This document shows, one piece after another, positions 1 through 10,916 of a stretch of 64,000 nucleotides of DNA. The stretch is from Algoriphagus aquaeductus (lineage in GTDB: Bacteria > Bacteroidota > Bacteroidia > Cytophagales > Cyclobacteriaceae). The translations under genes were made by a program, and so were the position numbers. The stretch lies in contig NZ_QKTX01000006.1 in assembly GCF_003253485.1 (NCBI RefSeq), positions 124,001 to 188,000 of the forward strand, in the 5' to 3' direction. The notes under the pieces are model-generated. The model was not told the origin of the DNA. It was given only the letters and a program-made list of their open reading frames with translations, and did not search any database. Within the stretch, counting starts at the first letter, position 1. The number at the start of each line of letters is the position of its first letter.

Positions 1-170
1 AGGTTTCTTTCACGCCTGAGCAAATTCAGGACAATGTGAAAGAGCTGATCATGACCATCTCTAAATTGAAGCCCTCCTCTTCTAAAGGAACTTATTTTAA
101 AAGCATTCATATTTCCAGCACAATGTCTCCTGGTATTTCAGTAGATAAGGGCAGTATTCAAGGTATTTAA
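1..170 (+). CDS. rplA: 50S ribosomal protein L1, C-terminal end (partial)
   Basis: The window opens inside a gene whose last 55 complete codons (reading from base 3) end in TAA at 168-170. The translated end contains FTPEQIQDNV and, near the stop, SSTMSPGISVD, which match the C-terminal end of ribosomal protein L1, where S-x-T-M-G/S-P-G-x-x-V-D is typical. L1 binds 23S rRNA at the L1 stalk and usually precedes rplJ, as it does here, with two bases between stop and next start. The N-terminal three quarters lie outside the window. Confidence 0.9.
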   Translation, partial: VSFTPEQIQDNVKELIMTISKLKPSSSKGTYFKSIHISSTMSPGISVDKGSIQGI

Positions 171-172
171 TC

Positions 173-715
173 ATGACTAGAGACGAGAAAAAAGTAATTA
201 TCGACAGTCTGACTGAGAAATTGAAAGAAAACCCTTTCTTCTATATCACAGATGCAGGCGGATTTACAGTAGCTGAAGTAAACGCATTTAGACGTACTTG
301 TTACGAAAGAGGCGTTGAATACAAGGTGTTTAAGAACACTTTGATTGCAAAAGCTCTTGAAAATTTGGATGCCGACTATTCTAAGTTGGTAGGTGGTGCG
401 CTTAAAGGCTTCTCCGGAATCATTTTCTCTAAAGAGACAAGTAATTTGCCAGCGAAAGTTCTTTTGGACTTCCGTAAAAAAATGGGTAAAAAAGAGACTA
501 GACCTGTATTTAAAGGTGCTGGAATCGATTCAGATGTAATTCTGGGCGAGAACAACCTTGAAATGCTTTCTAATCTCAAGTCTAAGCAAGAATTGCTCGG
601 CGATCTTATTGGATTGCTTCAATCTCCTGCTAAAAATCTCGTGTCTGCATTGCAGTCTGGTCAAAATAACATCACAGGTGTTCTTAAGACTCTTGCTGAC
701 AGAGAGGAAAAATAA
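173..715 (+). CDS. rplJ: 50S ribosomal protein L10
   Basis: The 180-residue product is ribosomal protein L10, the base of the L7/L12 stalk that recruits translational GTPases. The N-terminal RNA-binding part carries the family motif VEYKVFKNTLIAKAL at about residues 50-64, and the C-terminal helix that binds L7/L12 dimers follows residue 130. The ATG at 173 is two bases after the rplA stop within the junction TAATCATG, with no purine-rich Shine-Dalgarno sequence. It sits between rplA and rplL, the usual order. Length and motifs leave little doubt. Confidence 0.97.
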   Translation: MTRDEKKVIIDSLTEKLKENPFFYITDAGGFTVAEVNAFRRTCYERGVEYKVFKNTLIAKALENLDADYSKLVGGALKGFSGIIFSKETSNLPAKVLLDFRKKMGKKETRPVFKGAGIDSDVILGENNLEMLSNLKSKQELLGDLIGLLQSPAKNLVSALQSGQNNITGVLKTLADREEK

Positions 716-756
716 TCTTATCAAATCATTCAAAAAACAATTAAATAATTAATACA

Positions 757-1140
757 ATGGCAGATCTTACACAACTTGCAGAACAGTTGGTAAACTTGAC
801 TGTAAAAGAAGTTAAAGAATTGACTGATATCCTTAAAGATCAGTATGGCATCGAGCCTGCTGCAGCTGGTGCTGTAGTAGTAGCGGGTGGTGCCGCTGGA
901 GCTGGTGATGCTCCTGCTGAAGAGGAAAAAACTTCTTTTGACGTAATCTTGAAAGCAGCTGGTGCTCAGAAACTTGCTGTAGTCAAATTGGTGAAGGAAT
1001 TGACTGGTCTTGGTCTTAAAGAAGCAAAAGATCTTGTTGATGCCGCTCCAAAGGCTTTGAAAGAAGGTGTTGCTAAGGACGAGGCTGAGGCTTTGAAGAA
1101 GTCTCTTGAAGAAGCTGGTGCTGAAGTAGAAATCAAGTAA
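757..1140 (+). CDS. rplL: 50S ribosomal protein L7/L12
   Basis: This 127-residue protein is the multi-copy stalk protein L7/L12, which contacts EF-G, EF-Tu and IF2 on the ribosome. An N-terminal dimerisation helix (about residues 1-33) is followed by a flexible Ala/Gly/Val-rich hinge (about 35-52) and the globular C-terminal domain with the factor-binding motif [12 protein letters not shown] near residues 87-98. It lies 41 bases after rplJ and is followed by a terminator-like hairpin, so stalk proteins can be made in excess over the downstream RNA polymerase subunits. Confidence 0.98.
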   Translation: MADLTQLAEQLVNLTVKEVKELTDILKDQYGIEPAAAGAVVVAGGAAGAGDAPAEEEKTSFDVILKAAGAQKLAVVKLVKELTGLGLKEAKDLVDAAPKALKEGVAKDEAEALKKSLEEAGAEVEIK

Positions 1141-1151
1141 TTTGTTGATCT

Positions 1152-1167
1152 CTAACCTCGAGGTTAG
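1152..1167. other. 16-base perfect palindrome upstream of the rplL terminator
   Basis: The sequence CTAACCTCGAGGTTAG is a perfect inverted repeat lying 11 bases after the rplL stop and 13 bases before the terminator hairpin. As RNA it would form a 6-bp stem with a UCGA loop. It could be an mRNA-processing or 3'-end stability element; no protein partner can be deduced from the sequence. Confidence 0.5.
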
Positions 1168-1180
1168 GGATTAGCCCGAA

Positions 1181-1207
1181 GACCTGACTAATTTAGTCAG
1201 GTCTTTT
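1181..1207 (+). terminator. Terminator or attenuator between rplL and rpoB
   Basis: A perfect 10-bp stem (GACCTGACTA at 1181-1190 with TAGTCAGGTC at 1194-1203) closes a three-base loop and runs into TTTT. The U-tract is short, so partial read-through into rpoB is plausible, as expected where rplL is needed in excess of RNA polymerase. Confidence 0.75.
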
Positions 1208-1296
1208 CCTGTTTATGCACAGGTTCAAAATTGCATTATTCCAAGCGTATATTGACGCTTTCCAATATTTAATTTAACTATAAACTATACACTACC

Positions 1297-4200
1297 TTGG
1301 CTATCAAGAATCAAACCGAAAGGAAAAGTTTCTCCTCCATTAAGGTGGTCAAAGACTATCCCGATTTTCTCGATATTCAGTTACAGTCTTTCAAAGACTT
1401 TTTCCAACTGGATACCCCTGCAGAAAAGCGAAGGGCAGATGGGTTATTCAAAGTTTTCGCAGAAAACTTTCCAATCAGTGATTCCAGAGAAAATTTCACT
1501 CTAGAGTTTATTGATTATGCTGTCGATCCTCCAAAATATAGTGTGGAAGAGTGTATCGATAGGGGTCTGACTTATTCTGTTCCGTTGAAAGCAAAATTGA
1601 GATTGCTTTGTCATGACGAGGACAATGAGGACTTCGAAACCATCGAGCAAGAAGTATTTCTTGGGAACTTGCCTTACATGACTGAAAAGGGCTCATTTGT
1701 TATTAATGGTGCAGAGCGTGTGATTGTATCCCAATTGCATAGATCTCCCGGTGTTTTCTTTGCCCAAAGCAAGCATACAAATGGGACTAAGCTTTATTCA
1801 GCCAGGATTATTCCTTTCAAAGGTTCTTGGATCGAGTTTGCTACTGATATCAACAATGTCATGTATGCTTACATTGATCGTAAAAAGAAATTCCCTGTAA
1901 CCACTCTTTTGAGAGCAATCGGATATGGCTCTGATAAAGACATCCTGGATCTTTTTGGTCTTTCGGAAGAGGTTTCAGCTACAAAAGCTGCGTTAAAAAA
2001 GGCAGCAGGTAGAAAATTAGCCGCTAGAGTTCTGAGAACTTGGGTAGAAGATTTCGTTGACGAGGATACGGGTGAGGTAGTATCCATTGATCGAAACGAA
2101 GTATTGCTAGAACGGGACACTGTTCTTACAGACGAAGACATCGAAATGATTTTGGATTCAGGTTCCAAGTCCATCATTCTCCACAGAGAAGATGTGAATG
2201 TGGCTGATTTCTCTATCATTTATAATACCCTACAAAAAGATAATTCTAACTCAGAAAAAGAGGCCGTAGAAGTAATCTACCGTCAGCTTCGTAATACAGA
2301 AGCTCCTGATGAAGCTACGGCACGTGAGGTAATTCAAAGCTTATTCTTTTCTGATAAAAGATATGATTTGGGTGAAGTTGGTAGATATCGTATCAACAAA
2401 AAATTAGGATTGGAAATCGAGCCTGATAAGATTGTATTGACCAAAGAAGACATTATTTCTATTGTCAAATATCTAATCGGTTTGATTAACTCCAAGGCTG
2501 TGGTGGATGATATCGATCACTTGTCCAACAGACGAGTTCGAACAGTAGGTGAGCAGCTTTACAGCCAATTTGGAGTTGGTTTGGCAAGAATGGCCAGAAC
2601 AATCCGAGAGAGAATGAACGTTCGTGACAATGAAGACTTCAAACCAGTCGATTTGATCAATGCACGTACACTTTCATCAGTGATTAACTCCTTCTTTGGT
2701 ACCAATCAGCTTTCTCAGTTTATGGACCAAACCAATCCTCTTGCTGAGCTGACTCATAAAAGAAGGCTTTCTGCATTGGGACCCGGCGGTCTTTCCAGAG
2801 AAAGAGCCGGTTTCGAGGTTCGGGATGTGCATTACACACACTACGGTCGTCTTTGTACTATCGAAACTCCAGAAGGGCCAAACATTGGTTTGATTTCTTC
2901 ACTTTGCGTCCATGCAAAAGTCAACTCGATGGGCTTCTTGGAGACTCCTTACAGAAAAGTCAACAATGGCAAAGTGGGGATGAAATCCGAAGACATTGTA
3001 TTCTTGACTGCCGAAGAGGAGGACAATAATAATATTGCCCAAGCTAATGCTCCATTGGACGAAAATGGTTCTTTCATCAACGAGAAAGTGAAAGCCAGAT
3101 TTGAAGGTGACTTCCCGGTGCTGGAGCCTACTGAAATATCCTACATGGACGTAGCCCCTAACCAGATTGTCTCTGTTGCAGCATCTTTGATTCCTTTCTT
3201 GGAACATGATGATGCCAACAGAGCATTGATGGGTTCTAACATGCAGCGTCAGGCGGTACCACTTTTAAAACCTGAAGCACCAATTGTCGGTACTGGCTTG
3301 GAAGCCAAAGCGGCTATTGATTCACGGGCATTGATTATCGCTGAGGCTGATGGTGTGGTGGATTATGTCGACGCCAAAAAAATCAGAATTAAATATGATT
3401 TGACATCCGACGAACTGCTCGTTAATTTTTCCGATGAGTATCGTTCATATGACCTGATCAAATTCAGAAGAACTAACCAGGATACCACCATTAACTTGAC
3501 CCCATTGGTACTTAAGGGAGAGAAGGTTAAAAAAGGCCAAGTCTTGGTAGAAGGTTATTCTACAAACAAAGGAGAGCTTGCTCTGGGTAAAAACCTAAAA
3601 GTGGCCTATATGCCATGGCAGGGGTATAACTTCGAGGATGCGATCGTGATTTCTGAGCGAGTCGTGAGGGAAGATATCTTCACTTCCATCCACGTAGAAG
3701 AATTCCAGTTGGAAGTTCGAGACACCAAGCGCGGGGAAGAAGAATTGACCTCTGAGATTCCAAACGTATCTGAAGAGGCAGTTAAGCACCTGGATGAAAA
3801 CGGTATTATCCGAGTTGGTGCTGAAGTGAAAGAAGGAGATATCATTATCGGTAAAATTACCCCTAAGGGCGAAACAGATCCTACTCCTGAAGAAAAGCTT
3901 CTTAGAGCCATCTTTGGTGATAAAGCTGGAGACGTAAAAGATGCTTCTTTGAAAGCTTCTCCATCTTTGAATGGTGTTGTAATCGAGACAAAACTGTTCT
4001 CCAGACCAAAGAAAGACAAAGACAACAGAGCAAAATCAAAAGCTGAAGTTGAAAAATTGAAGGCCAAATATTCCAAGGATCTGCTTGGTATTCGTGCTCG
4101 AATGATCAATAAGTTGGTGACTCTTCTTGATGGCAAAACTTCTCAGGGAGTGAAGCATAAGTTTGGTGATGAGATCATCAGCAAAGGGATGAAATTCAAT

Positions 4201-5172
4201 TTGAAAAACATTGAGAATAATCTCTTCCCTGCCAAAAATCCATACAGAGACGAATCCAATTACAATGTTCCAGAAGAGGCAAACCTCATTTCAGACATTA
4301 TTTTGGATGACTGGACAGAAGATGCACATACCAACAGCCTTATTGTGAAGTTGGTGAAAAATTATACCAACTCCAGAAATGAAATCTCCGGAAGATTCAA
4401 GCGTGATCGATTTACTCTCGAAGTTGGTGATGAATTGCCAGCTGGTATAGTTCAACTTGCCAAGGTTTACATCGCTAAAAAGCGTAAGCTGAAGGTTGGT
4501 GATAAAATGGCGGGTCGTCACGGAAATAAAGGGATCGTTGCCCGAATCGTAAGAGACGAAGATATGCCATTCTTGGAAGATGGAACTCCAATGGATATTG
4601 TACTCAACCCACTGGGCGTACCTTCCCGAATGAACATCGGGCAGATCTTTGAAACTGTCCTTGCTTGGGCGGGTCAAAAAACGGGTAAGAAATTCGCGAC
4701 TCCTATTTTTGATGGGGCTTCATTAGATGAAGTTTCTGCCGAATTGGAAATCGCCGGTGTACCCGCTTATGGTAGAACGTACCTTTATGATGGATTGAGT
4801 GGAAATCGATTTGATCAACCTGTGACAGTGGGTGTTGCATACATGCTGAAACTTGGTCACTTGGTAGATGATAAGATGCACGCACGGTCTATTGGACCAT
4901 ACTCATTGATCACTCAACAGCCACTGGGAGGTAAGGCGCAGTTTGGTGGTCAGCGTTTCGGAGAAATGGAAGTGTGGGCATTGGAAGCTTTTGGTGCATC
5001 CCATGTACTTCAAGAAATCCTTACTGTGAAGTCTGATGACGTAATCGGTAGAGCGAAAGCTTACGAAGCTATTGTGAAAGGTGAAAACCTTCCTAAGCCA
5101 AACATCCCTGAATCATTCAATGTATTGGTTCATGAATTGAGAGGCTTGGCTCTTGAAATTACCCTCGATTAA
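1297..5172 (+). CDS. rpoB: DNA-directed RNA polymerase subunit beta
   Basis: The 1291-residue product is the beta subunit of RNA polymerase. The rifampicin-binding cluster lies at about residues 468-498 ([20 protein letters not shown]). Counterparts of E. coli Q513, D516, H526, R529, S531 and L533 are Q474, D477, H487, R490, S492 and L494, the sensitive-type residues; E. coli S522 is replaced by Ala483. The switch and active-site region includes [12 protein letters not shown] near residue 1068. Translation appears to start at TTG (1297): the homologous N-terminus [11 protein letters not shown] follows at once and no in-frame ATG lies close by. No canonical TAnnTTTG promoter box is visible between the upstream terminator and this start. 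rpoC follows 47 bases downstream. Confidence 0.98.
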   Translation: MAIKNQTERKSFSSIKVVKDYPDFLDIQLQSFKDFFQLDTPAEKRRADGLFKVFAENFPISDSRENFTLEFIDYAVDPPKYSVEECIDRGLTYSVPLKAKLRLLCHDEDNEDFETIEQEVFLGNLPYMTEKGSFVINGAERVIVSQLHRSPGVFFAQSKHTNGTKLYSARIIPFKGSWIEFATDINNVMYAYIDRKKKFPVTTLLRAIGYGSDKDILDLFGLSEEVSATKAALKKAAGRKLAARVLRTWVEDFVDEDTGEVVSIDRNEVLLERDTVLTDEDIEMILDSGSKSIILHREDVNVADFSIIYNTLQKDNSNSEKEAVEVIYRQLRNTEAPDEATAREVIQSLFFSDKRYDLGEVGRYRINKKLGLEIEPDKIVLTKEDIISIVKYLIGLINSKAVVDDIDHLSNRRVRTVGEQLYSQFGVGLARMARTIRERMNVRDNEDFKPVDLINARTLSSVINSFFGTNQLSQFMDQTNPLAELTHKRRLSALGPGGLSRERAGFEVRDVHYTHYGRLCTIETPEGPNIGLISSLCVHAKVNSMGFLETPYRKVNNGKVGMKSEDIVFLTAEEEDNNNIAQANAPLDENGSFINEKVKARFEGDFPVLEPTEISYMDVAPNQIVSVAASLIPFLEHDDANRALMGSNMQRQAVPLLKPEAPIVGTGLEAKAAIDSRALIIAEADGVVDYVDAKKIRIKYDLTSDELLVNFSDEYRSYDLIKFRRTNQDTTINLTPLVLKGEKVKKGQVLVEGYSTNKGELALGKNLKVAYMPWQGYNFEDAIVISERVVREDIFTSIHVEEFQLEVRDTKRGEEELTSEIPNVSEEAVKHLDENGIIRVGAEVKEGDIIIGKITPKGETDPTPEEKLLRAIFGDKAGDVKDASLKASPSLNGVVIETKLFSRPKKDKDNRAKSKAEVEKLKAKYSKDLLGIRARMINKLVTLLDGKTSQGVKHKFGDEIISKGMKFNLKNIENNLFPAKNPYRDESNYNVPEEANLISDIILDDWTEDAHTNSLIVKLVKNYTNSRNEISGRFKRDRFTLEVGDELPAGIVQLAKVYIAKKRKLKVGDKMAGRHGNKGIVARIVRDEDMPFLEDGTPMDIVLNPLGVPSRMNIGQIFETVLAWAGQKTGKKFATPIFDGASLDEVSAELEIAGVPAYGRTYLYDGLSGNRFDQPVTVGVAYMLKLGHLVDDKMHARSIGPYSLITQQPLGGKAQFGGQRFGEMEVWALEAFGASHVLQEILTVKSDDVIGRAKAYEAIVKGENLPKPNIPESFNVLVHELRGLALEITLD

Positions 5173-5182
5173 TTTGGCTCAT

Positions 5183-5200
5183 AGGGCGGGCAACCGCCCT
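5183..5200 (+). other. Stem-loop in the rpoB-rpoC gap
   Basis: AGGGCGG (5183-5189) pairs with CCGCCCT (5194-5200) across a GCAA loop, a GNRA-type tetraloop, giving a compact GC-rich hairpin in the 47-base spacer. No T-tract follows, so it is not an intrinsic terminator. It may be a processing or stability element of the rpoBC mRNA. Confidence 0.6.
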
Positions 5201-5219
5201 AAACATATCTCAAAAAATT

Positions 5220-8200
5220 ATGTCGTTTAGAAAAAATAAAAAACTCAACAACGATTTCTCCCGAGTTACCATCAGCTTGGCCTCTCCAGAATCAATTCTG
5301 GACAGCTCAAATGGTGAAGTAACCCAGCCAGAGACCATCAATTATAGGACTTACAAGCCTGAAATGGGCGGTTTGTTCTGTGAGCGGATCTTCGGTCCTG
5401 TAAAGGATTGGGAATGTCATTGTGGTAAGTACAAGCGAATCAGATATAAAGGCATTATCTGTGACCGTTGTGGGGTAGAAGTAACAGAGAAAAAAGTACG
5501 CCGTGAGCGTATGGGCCACATCGAATTAGTGGTTCCGGTTGCTCACATTTGGTACTTTAAGTCCCTTCCTAACAAAATCGGTTACCTTCTTGGCCTTCCT
5601 ACCAAGAAGCTGGATCAGATCGTGTATTATGAGCGCTATGTGGTTGTCCAGGCAGGCATCAAGGCAGAAGAAGGGGTTCAATACCTTGACTTCCTGACAG
5701 AAGATGAATACTTGGACATCATGGATAAGCTTCCCAAGGAAAATCATATGCTTGATGATGACGATCCAAATAAATTCATCGCCAAAATGGGCGCTGAAGC
5801 TTTGGAAATGTTATTGGCAAGATTGGATTTGGATGATCTTTCGTATTCCCTGCGTCACCAAGCAGCTACCGATACTTCTCAGCAGCGTAAGGCAGAAGCC
5901 TTAAAGCGTCTGAAAGTTGTAGAAGCATTCCGTGATGCAAGAACCCGTATCGAAAACCGTCCTGAGTGGATGGTGGTCCGTATGGTTCCTGTTATTCCAC
6001 CGGAATTGCGTCCATTGGTTCCTTTGGACGGTGGTCGTTTTGCAACTTCCGACTTGAATGATCTCTACAGAAGAGTAATCATCAGAAATAACCGTCTCAA
6101 GAGATTGATCGATATCAAAGCTCCTGAGGTGATTTTGAGAAACGAGAAGCGAATGTTGCAGGAAGCTGTGGATTCACTTTTTGATAACTCCAGAAAAGTA
6201 AACGCGGTAAGATCCGATGGTAACCGTGCCTTGAAGTCACTTTCAGACATGCTGAAAGGTAAGCAAGGTCGTTTCCGTCAAAACTTGCTCGGTAAGCGTG
6301 TGGATTACTCCGGTCGATCTGTAATCGTCGTAGGTCCGGAATTGAAGCTTCACGAGTGCGGTTTTCCTAAAAATATGGCGGCTGAGCTTTTCAAACCATT
6401 TATCATCAGAAAACTGATCGAAAGAGGTATTGTAAAGACCGTAAAGTCTGCCAAGAAAATTGTGGATCGAAAAGATCCTGTGGTATGGGATATCTTGGAA
6501 AACGTGTTGAAAGGACACCCTGTGCTCCTTAACCGTGCCCCAACTCTTCACAGATTGGGTATCCAGGCCTTCCAGCCTAAATTGATCGAAGGAAAAGCAA
6601 TCCAACTTCACCCGTTAGTATGTACTGCGTTCAACGCTGACTTTGACGGTGACCAGATGGCGGTTCACGTTCCGCTTGGTCATGAGGCGATCTTGGAAGC
6701 TTCGACTTTGATGCTTTCTGCACATAATATCCTCAACCCGGCCAACGGAGCACCTATTACAGTGCCTTCCCAAGACATGGTATTGGGACTTTATTATGTG
6801 ACTAAAGGAAAAAAATCCACTCCTGAAGAGCCGGTAGCTGGAGAAGGCATGACATTCTACAGTACTGAAGAAGTGATCATTGCTTTGAATGAAGGCAAGA
6901 TTTCCAAGCATGCCAATATCAAGTGTAAGGTGAAAGTGAGAACAGCTGAAGGAGAGATCAAAGACCAAATCATCGAAACGGTGGCTGGTCGATTGATTTT
7001 CAATCAGTTCGTCCCTGAGGAGGTTGGATATGTTAATGAACTATTGACTAAGAAAAAGCTTCAGCAGATTATCGCCGAGGTAGTGAAAGTCTGTGGTATT
7101 GCCAGAACAGCTCAGTTCCTTGATGATATCAAGCACCTAGGTTTCCAAATGGCTTATCAAGGCGGTCTTTCCATGGGATTAAATGACGTCATCATTCCTG
7201 AGGAAAAAGAACCGATGATCGCTAAGGCGAAAGAGGAAGTGGACCAGGTTTGGAACAACTACCTCATGGGTCTGATTACCGACAACGAGCGTTACAATCA
7301 AGTAATTGATATTTGGACTCGTACCAACTCTCATTTGACTAATAATCTGATGAAGAAGATGGAGGAGGACAAGCAAGGATTCAACGCCATCTACATGATG
7401 ATGCACTCTGGAGCCCGAGGTTCTAGAGAGCAGATCCGACAATTGGGTGGTATGAGAGGTCTGATGGCCAAGCCTCAGAAAAACCTTCAGGGATCCGTTG
7501 GTGAAATCATTGAAAACCCAATCCTTTCCAACTTCAAAGAAGGGCTGGATGTATTGGAATACTTCATCTCCACTCACGGTGCACGAAAAGGTCTAGCTGA
7601 TACGGCACTGAAAACTGCCGATGCGGGTTATTTGACTCGTCGTCTTGTTGACGTGGCTCAGGACATGATCATCACCGAAGAAGATTGTGGTACACTGAGA
7701 GGTCTTGTGGTTCAGCCATTGAAAGACAACGACGAAATCGTAGAGCCACTTTCAGAGAGAATTCTCGGAAGAGTGTCTGTACATGATGTCTATGACTTAG
7801 CCACAGATGAACTGATCGTCCCAGCTGGAGTAGAAATCACAGACGAAATCGCCAAACGAGTAGACGAGTCTTCTATTGAGGAGGTTGAAATCCGTTCAGT
7901 ATTGACTTGCGAAACCAGAAGAGGAGTTTGTTCCAAGTGTTATGGTAGAAACTTAGCTACTGGTAAGATGGTCCAGGCTGGTGAATCTGTAGGTGTGATC
8001 GCTGCCCAGTCTATCGGTGAACCTGGAACTCAGTTGACGTTGAGAACTTTCCACGTAGGTGGTACCGCTTCTAACATGGCAGTTGATGCCAGCATCAATG
8101 CGAAATTTGATGGGGTAGTAGAGTTCGATGAGGAATTGAGGTATCTCGAAACCACCAACAGAGATGGTGAGCCAGTCACTGTCGTGATGGGACGTTCGGG

Positions 8201-9533
8201 TGAAATCCGAATCAATGAGGCCAAATCAGGCAAAATATTGGTGTCCAACCATGTTCCATATGGAGCGATTCTTAATGTCAAGGATGGTCAGAAAATTTCC
8301 AAAGGTGAATCTCTCTGTACTTGGGATCCATACAACGCAGTCATTCTCTCAGAGTTTGATGGTGTTGTAGAGTTCGAAGCCATTGTCGAAGGGATCACTT
8401 ACAAAGAAGTAGCTGATGATCAGACTGGTTTCCGTGAAAAGGTAATCATCGAAACCAAAGACAGAACGAAGAACCCGGCCATTGTCATCAATTATGGTGA
8501 AGATTCCAAAGGATATAATATTCCTGTAGGAGCTCACTTGGCCGTGGAAGCAGGAGAGAAAGTGAAGTCCGGACAAATCTTGGTTAAAATTCCAAGATCT
8601 GTTGGTAAGACAAGAGACATTACCGGTGGTCTTCCTAGGGTTACAGAATTGTTTGAGGCGAGAAACCCATCCAATCCTGCGGTAGTTTCAGAAATCGATG
8701 GGGTAGTTACTTATGGAGGTATCAAGCGAGGAAACAGAGAAATCATAATTGAATCCAGAGATGGAGTAATCAAAAAATACATGGTTTCCTTGTCCAAGCA
8801 CATCCTGGTTCAGGAAAATGACTTCATCCGTGCAGGCGAACCTTTGTCAGATGGTGCGATCACTCCAAGTGATATTCTTTCTATCAAAGGTCCTACTGCG
8901 GTGCAAGAATACCTTGTCAATGAAATCCAAGAAGTGTATAGACTTCAAGGTGTGAAAATCAATGACAAACACATCGAGGTAATTGTATCTCAAATGATGC
9001 AGAAAGTAGAGATTCTCGATGCAGGTGACACGAATTTCTTGCAAGGACAAGTGGTTGATAAATGGGCTTTCCGTGAGGAAAACGACAACATCTTGGATAA
9101 AAAAGTGGTCATGGATGCCGGTGATTCTTCGACGTTGAAACCAGGCATGATCATTTCTTCAAGAAGACTGAGAGATGAGAACTCCAGCCTGAAGCGTAAA
9201 GACTTGAAGCTTGTTCAGGTACGGGATGCCGAAACAGCCGTGTCTGCACCTACTCTTCAAGGTATCACAGCAGCCTCTTTAGGTACAGAAAGCTTTATTT
9301 CCGCCGCTTCCTTCCAGGAAACGACCAAGGTCCTTTCAGAGGCAGCGATCAGAGGAAAGCGTGATGAGCTGTTAGGCTTGAAGGAAAATGTGATCGTTGG
9401 TCACCTCATTCCAGCCGGTACGGGTCAACGTAGGTTGCAAGGGATGATTGTAGGTTCTAAAGAAGAATATGAAAAACTTTCTGAAAACATGGAAAGATCT
9501 TCTTCCAAAAGATCCAGCGAAGCGATTCTCTAA
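5220..9533 (+). CDS. rpoC: DNA-directed RNA polymerase subunit beta'
   Basis: The 1437-residue product is the beta' subunit, carrying the catalytic magnesium site [12 protein letters not shown] with Asp474, Asp476 and Asp478. The N-terminal zinc ribbon has Cys66, Cys68, Cys81 and Cys84. The second zinc site is seen as [11 protein letters not shown] with an upstream partner Cys in EEDCGTLRG. The length is slightly above the E. coli subunit. It follows rpoB after a 47-base spacer with a hairpin and is closed by a strong terminator at 9555-9584. It forms the catalytic core with rpoB, rpoA (26428) and the omega subunit (51709) of this window. Confidence 0.98.
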   Translation: MSFRKNKKLNNDFSRVTISLASPESILDSSNGEVTQPETINYRTYKPEMGGLFCERIFGPVKDWECHCGKYKRIRYKGIICDRCGVEVTEKKVRRERMGHIELVVPVAHIWYFKSLPNKIGYLLGLPTKKLDQIVYYERYVVVQAGIKAEEGVQYLDFLTEDEYLDIMDKLPKENHMLDDDDPNKFIAKMGAEALEMLLARLDLDDLSYSLRHQAATDTSQQRKAEALKRLKVVEAFRDARTRIENRPEWMVVRMVPVIPPELRPLVPLDGGRFATSDLNDLYRRVIIRNNRLKRLIDIKAPEVILRNEKRMLQEAVDSLFDNSRKVNAVRSDGNRALKSLSDMLKGKQGRFRQNLLGKRVDYSGRSVIVVGPELKLHECGFPKNMAAELFKPFIIRKLIERGIVKTVKSAKKIVDRKDPVVWDILENVLKGHPVLLNRAPTLHRLGIQAFQPKLIEGKAIQLHPLVCTAFNADFDGDQMAVHVPLGHEAILEASTLMLSAHNILNPANGAPITVPSQDMVLGLYYVTKGKKSTPEEPVAGEGMTFYSTEEVIIALNEGKISKHANIKCKVKVRTAEGEIKDQIIETVAGRLIFNQFVPEEVGYVNELLTKKKLQQIIAEVVKVCGIARTAQFLDDIKHLGFQMAYQGGLSMGLNDVIIPEEKEPMIAKAKEEVDQVWNNYLMGLITDNERYNQVIDIWTRTNSHLTNNLMKKMEEDKQGFNAIYMMMHSGARGSREQIRQLGGMRGLMAKPQKNLQGSVGEIIENPILSNFKEGLDVLEYFISTHGARKGLADTALKTADAGYLTRRLVDVAQDMIITEEDCGTLRGLVVQPLKDNDEIVEPLSERILGRVSVHDVYDLATDELIVPAGVEITDEIAKRVDESSIEEVEIRSVLTCETRRGVCSKCYGRNLATGKMVQAGESVGVIAAQSIGEPGTQLTLRTFHVGGTASNMAVDASINAKFDGVVEFDEELRYLETTNRDGEPVTVVMGRSGEIRINEAKSGKILVSNHVPYGAILNVKDGQKISKGESLCTWDPYNAVILSEFDGVVEFEAIVEGITYKEVADDQTGFREKVIIETKDRTKNPAIVINYGEDSKGYNIPVGAHLAVEAGEKVKSGQILVKIPRSVGKTRDITGGLPRVTELFEARNPSNPAVVSEIDGVVTYGGIKRGNREIIIESRDGVIKKYMVSLSKHILVQENDFIRAGEPLSDGAITPSDILSIKGPTAVQEYLVNEIQEVYRLQGVKINDKHIEVIVSQMMQKVEILDAGDTNFLQGQVVDKWAFREENDNILDKKVVMDAGDSSTLKPGMIISSRRLRDENSSLKRKDLKLVQVRDAETAVSAPTLQGITAASLGTESFISAASFQETTKVLSEAAIRGKRDELLGLKENVIVGHLIPAGTGQRRLQGMIVGSKEEYEKLSENMERSSSKRSSEAIL

Positions 9534-9554
9534 TTGAAATTCAATAATCTCAAC

Positions 9555-9584
9555 AAGGCCTGTATTCTTATACAGGCCTTTTTT
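9555..9584 (+). terminator. Rho-independent terminator after rpoC
   Basis: AAGGCCTGTA (9555-9564) pairs perfectly with TACAGGCCTT (9571-9580), one more A-T pair closes a four-base loop, and a run of six T follows. This marks the end of the rplJ/L-rpoBC transcription unit. Confidence 0.88.
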
Positions 9585-9598
9585 AATCCAATAAAGCA

Positions 9599-9913
9599 AT
9601 GGAAGATCCAAATAGAAATGATCAACAGATCAACATCGAACTTTCGGAAGAAATAGCTGAAGGGGTATATTCCAATCTCGCCATGATTGCCCATTCCAAT
9701 TCTGAATTTGTGATAGACTTTATCAGACTAATGCCAGGAGTCCCAAAGGCAAAAGTTAAATCAAGGGTTATTGTTACCCCTGATCATGCCAAAAGATTGC
9801 TTGCGGCCCTGAAGGATAATATCGAAAAATATGAGGCTGCCTTTGGCAAAATCAATCAAGGGGGTGGAACTCCATCTTTCCCTATTTCATTCGGTACCCC
9901 AGGCGAGGCGTAA
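9599..9913 (+). CDS. DUF3467 family protein
   Basis: The 104-residue protein matches my recollection of the DUF3467 family: an N-terminal INIELSEEIAEGVYSNLAMI, a central SEFVIDFIRLMPGVPKAKVKSRVIV, and TPDHAKRLLAALKDNIEKYE. It has no signal peptide, membrane segment or cysteine, so it is a small cytoplasmic protein of unknown role. It begins 15 bases after the T-tract of the rpoC terminator and lies just before the rpsL promoter. Its steady position beside rpoC in Bacteroidota hints at a link to transcription or translation, but the sequence gives no mechanism. No promoter of its own is evident, so it may depend on read-through. Confidence 0.85.
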   Translation: MEDPNRNDQQINIELSEEIAEGVYSNLAMIAHSNSEFVIDFIRLMPGVPKAKVKSRVIVTPDHAKRLLAALKDNIEKYEAAFGKINQGGGTPSFPISFGTPGEA

Positions 9914-9934
9914 CAAAAATATAACTGCTTAATT

Positions 9935-9964
9935 TTGTTACTCTTATTACTTTCTTTACCTTTG
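9935..9964 (+). promoter_or_regulatory. Promoter of the rpsL-rpsG-fusA-rpsJ unit
   Basis: A TTG -33 element (9935-9937, within TTTTG) is followed after 19 bases by TACCTTTG (9957-9964), an exact match to the Bacteroidota -7 consensus TAnnTTTG recognised by the primary sigma factor. The rpsL start lies 48 bases downstream. Confidence 0.8.
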
Positions 9965-10011
9965 CAGTCCAAAATTTAACAGTTTACAGGAAAACTAAAT
10001 TTTATCAGTTA

Positions 10012-10425
10012 ATGCCTACTATTCAACAGCTAGTAAGAAAAGGTAGAAATACACTGGAAATCAAATCGAAATCTAGAGCCTTGGATGCATGTCCACAGCG
10101 TAGAGGGGTTTGTACCAGAGTATATACTACAACCCCTAAGAAGCCTAACTCCGCGATGAGAAAGGTGGCAAGGGTAAGATTGACTAATGGAAAAGAAGTG
10201 AATGCTTACATTCCAGGTGAAGGTCACAATCTGCAAGAGCACTCTATCGTATTGATTAGAGGTGGTCGTGTGAAGGATCTTCCCGGTGTGAGATATCACA
10301 TCATCCGAGGTGCATTGGATACTGCCGGAGTAAAAGACCGTAAGCAAGGTCGCTCCAAGTATGGTGCTAAAAGACCTAAGGCTGGCAAGGGTGCTCCTGC
10401 TGCAGCTCCAGGCAAGAAGAAATAA
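10012..10425 (+). CDS. rpsL: 30S ribosomal protein S12
   Basis: The 137-residue product is S12, which monitors decoding at the A site. It has the conserved [20 protein letters not shown] stretch, whose Lys residues are the usual streptomycin-resistance position, and the [20 protein letters not shown] loop, both with wild-type residues. The C-terminus carries an Ala/Gly/Pro/Lys-rich tail of about a dozen residues beyond the E. coli protein. It is the first gene of the str unit, behind a consensus promoter, and rpsG follows 18 bases later. Confidence 0.98.
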   Translation: MPTIQQLVRKGRNTLEIKSKSRALDACPQRRGVCTRVYTTTPKKPNSAMRKVARVRLTNGKEVNAYIPGEGHNLQEHSIVLIRGGRVKDLPGVRYHIIRGALDTAGVKDRKQGRSKYGAKRPKAGKGAPAAAPGKKK

Positions 10426-10443
10426 TAAAACACTTGTAAAGAA

Positions 10444-10911
10444 ATGAGAAAAGCGAAACCAAAGAAGAGATATATTCTTCCTGACCCAAAGTTCAATGAT
10501 ACTTTGGTGACCAAGTTTGTAAACTGTCTGATGTTCGACGGGAAGAAGAGTATTGCTTACAACATTTTCTACGATGCGGTAGCAAAGGTAGAATCCAAAG
10601 TAGGCGAGAATGGTCTTGAAGTTTGGAAAAAAGCGCTTAACAATATTGCTCCATCCGTTGAGGTGAAGAGTCGTAGAGTTGGTGGTGCTACTTTCCAGGT
10701 TCCTATGGAAGTCAGACCTGAAAGAAAAATGGCGCTCGGGATCAAGTGGATGATTCTCTATGCTCGTAGAAGAGGAGAGAAGACCATGATGGACCGATTG
10801 GCAGGTGAGATCATCGCAGCAGCAAAAGGCGAAGGAGCCGCTGTCAAGAAAAAGGATGATACGCACAGAATGGCCGAAGCCAACAAAGCATTCTCCCACT
10901 TTAGATTTTAA
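10444..10911 (+). CDS. rpsG: 30S ribosomal protein S7
   Basis: The 155-residue product is S7, the assembly initiator of the 30S head. It shows the family signature [14 protein letters not shown] near the N-terminus and the [12 protein letters not shown] segment, with the basic C-terminal helix ending in NKAFSHFRF. It lies between rpsL and fusA, the classical str-operon order, with five bases before the fusA start. Confidence 0.98.
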   Translation: MRKAKPKKRYILPDPKFNDTLVTKFVNCLMFDGKKSIAYNIFYDAVAKVESKVGENGLEVWKKALNNIAPSVEVKSRRVGGATFQVPMEVRPERKMALGIKWMILYARRRGEKTMMDRLAGEIIAAAKGEGAAVKKKDDTHRMAEANKAFSHFRF

Positions 10912-10916
10912 TTAGG

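Noticed and set aside
3606..4136. 176-codon minus-strand frame within rpoB
   Set aside because: It is opposite a highly conserved part of rpoB and is Ser-rich antisense sequence.
10030..10899. 289-codon minus-strand frame across rpsL and rpsG
   Set aside because: It lies wholly opposite two certain ribosomal genes, has Ser/Cys/Phe-rich composition typical of antisense frames, and no recognisable domain.
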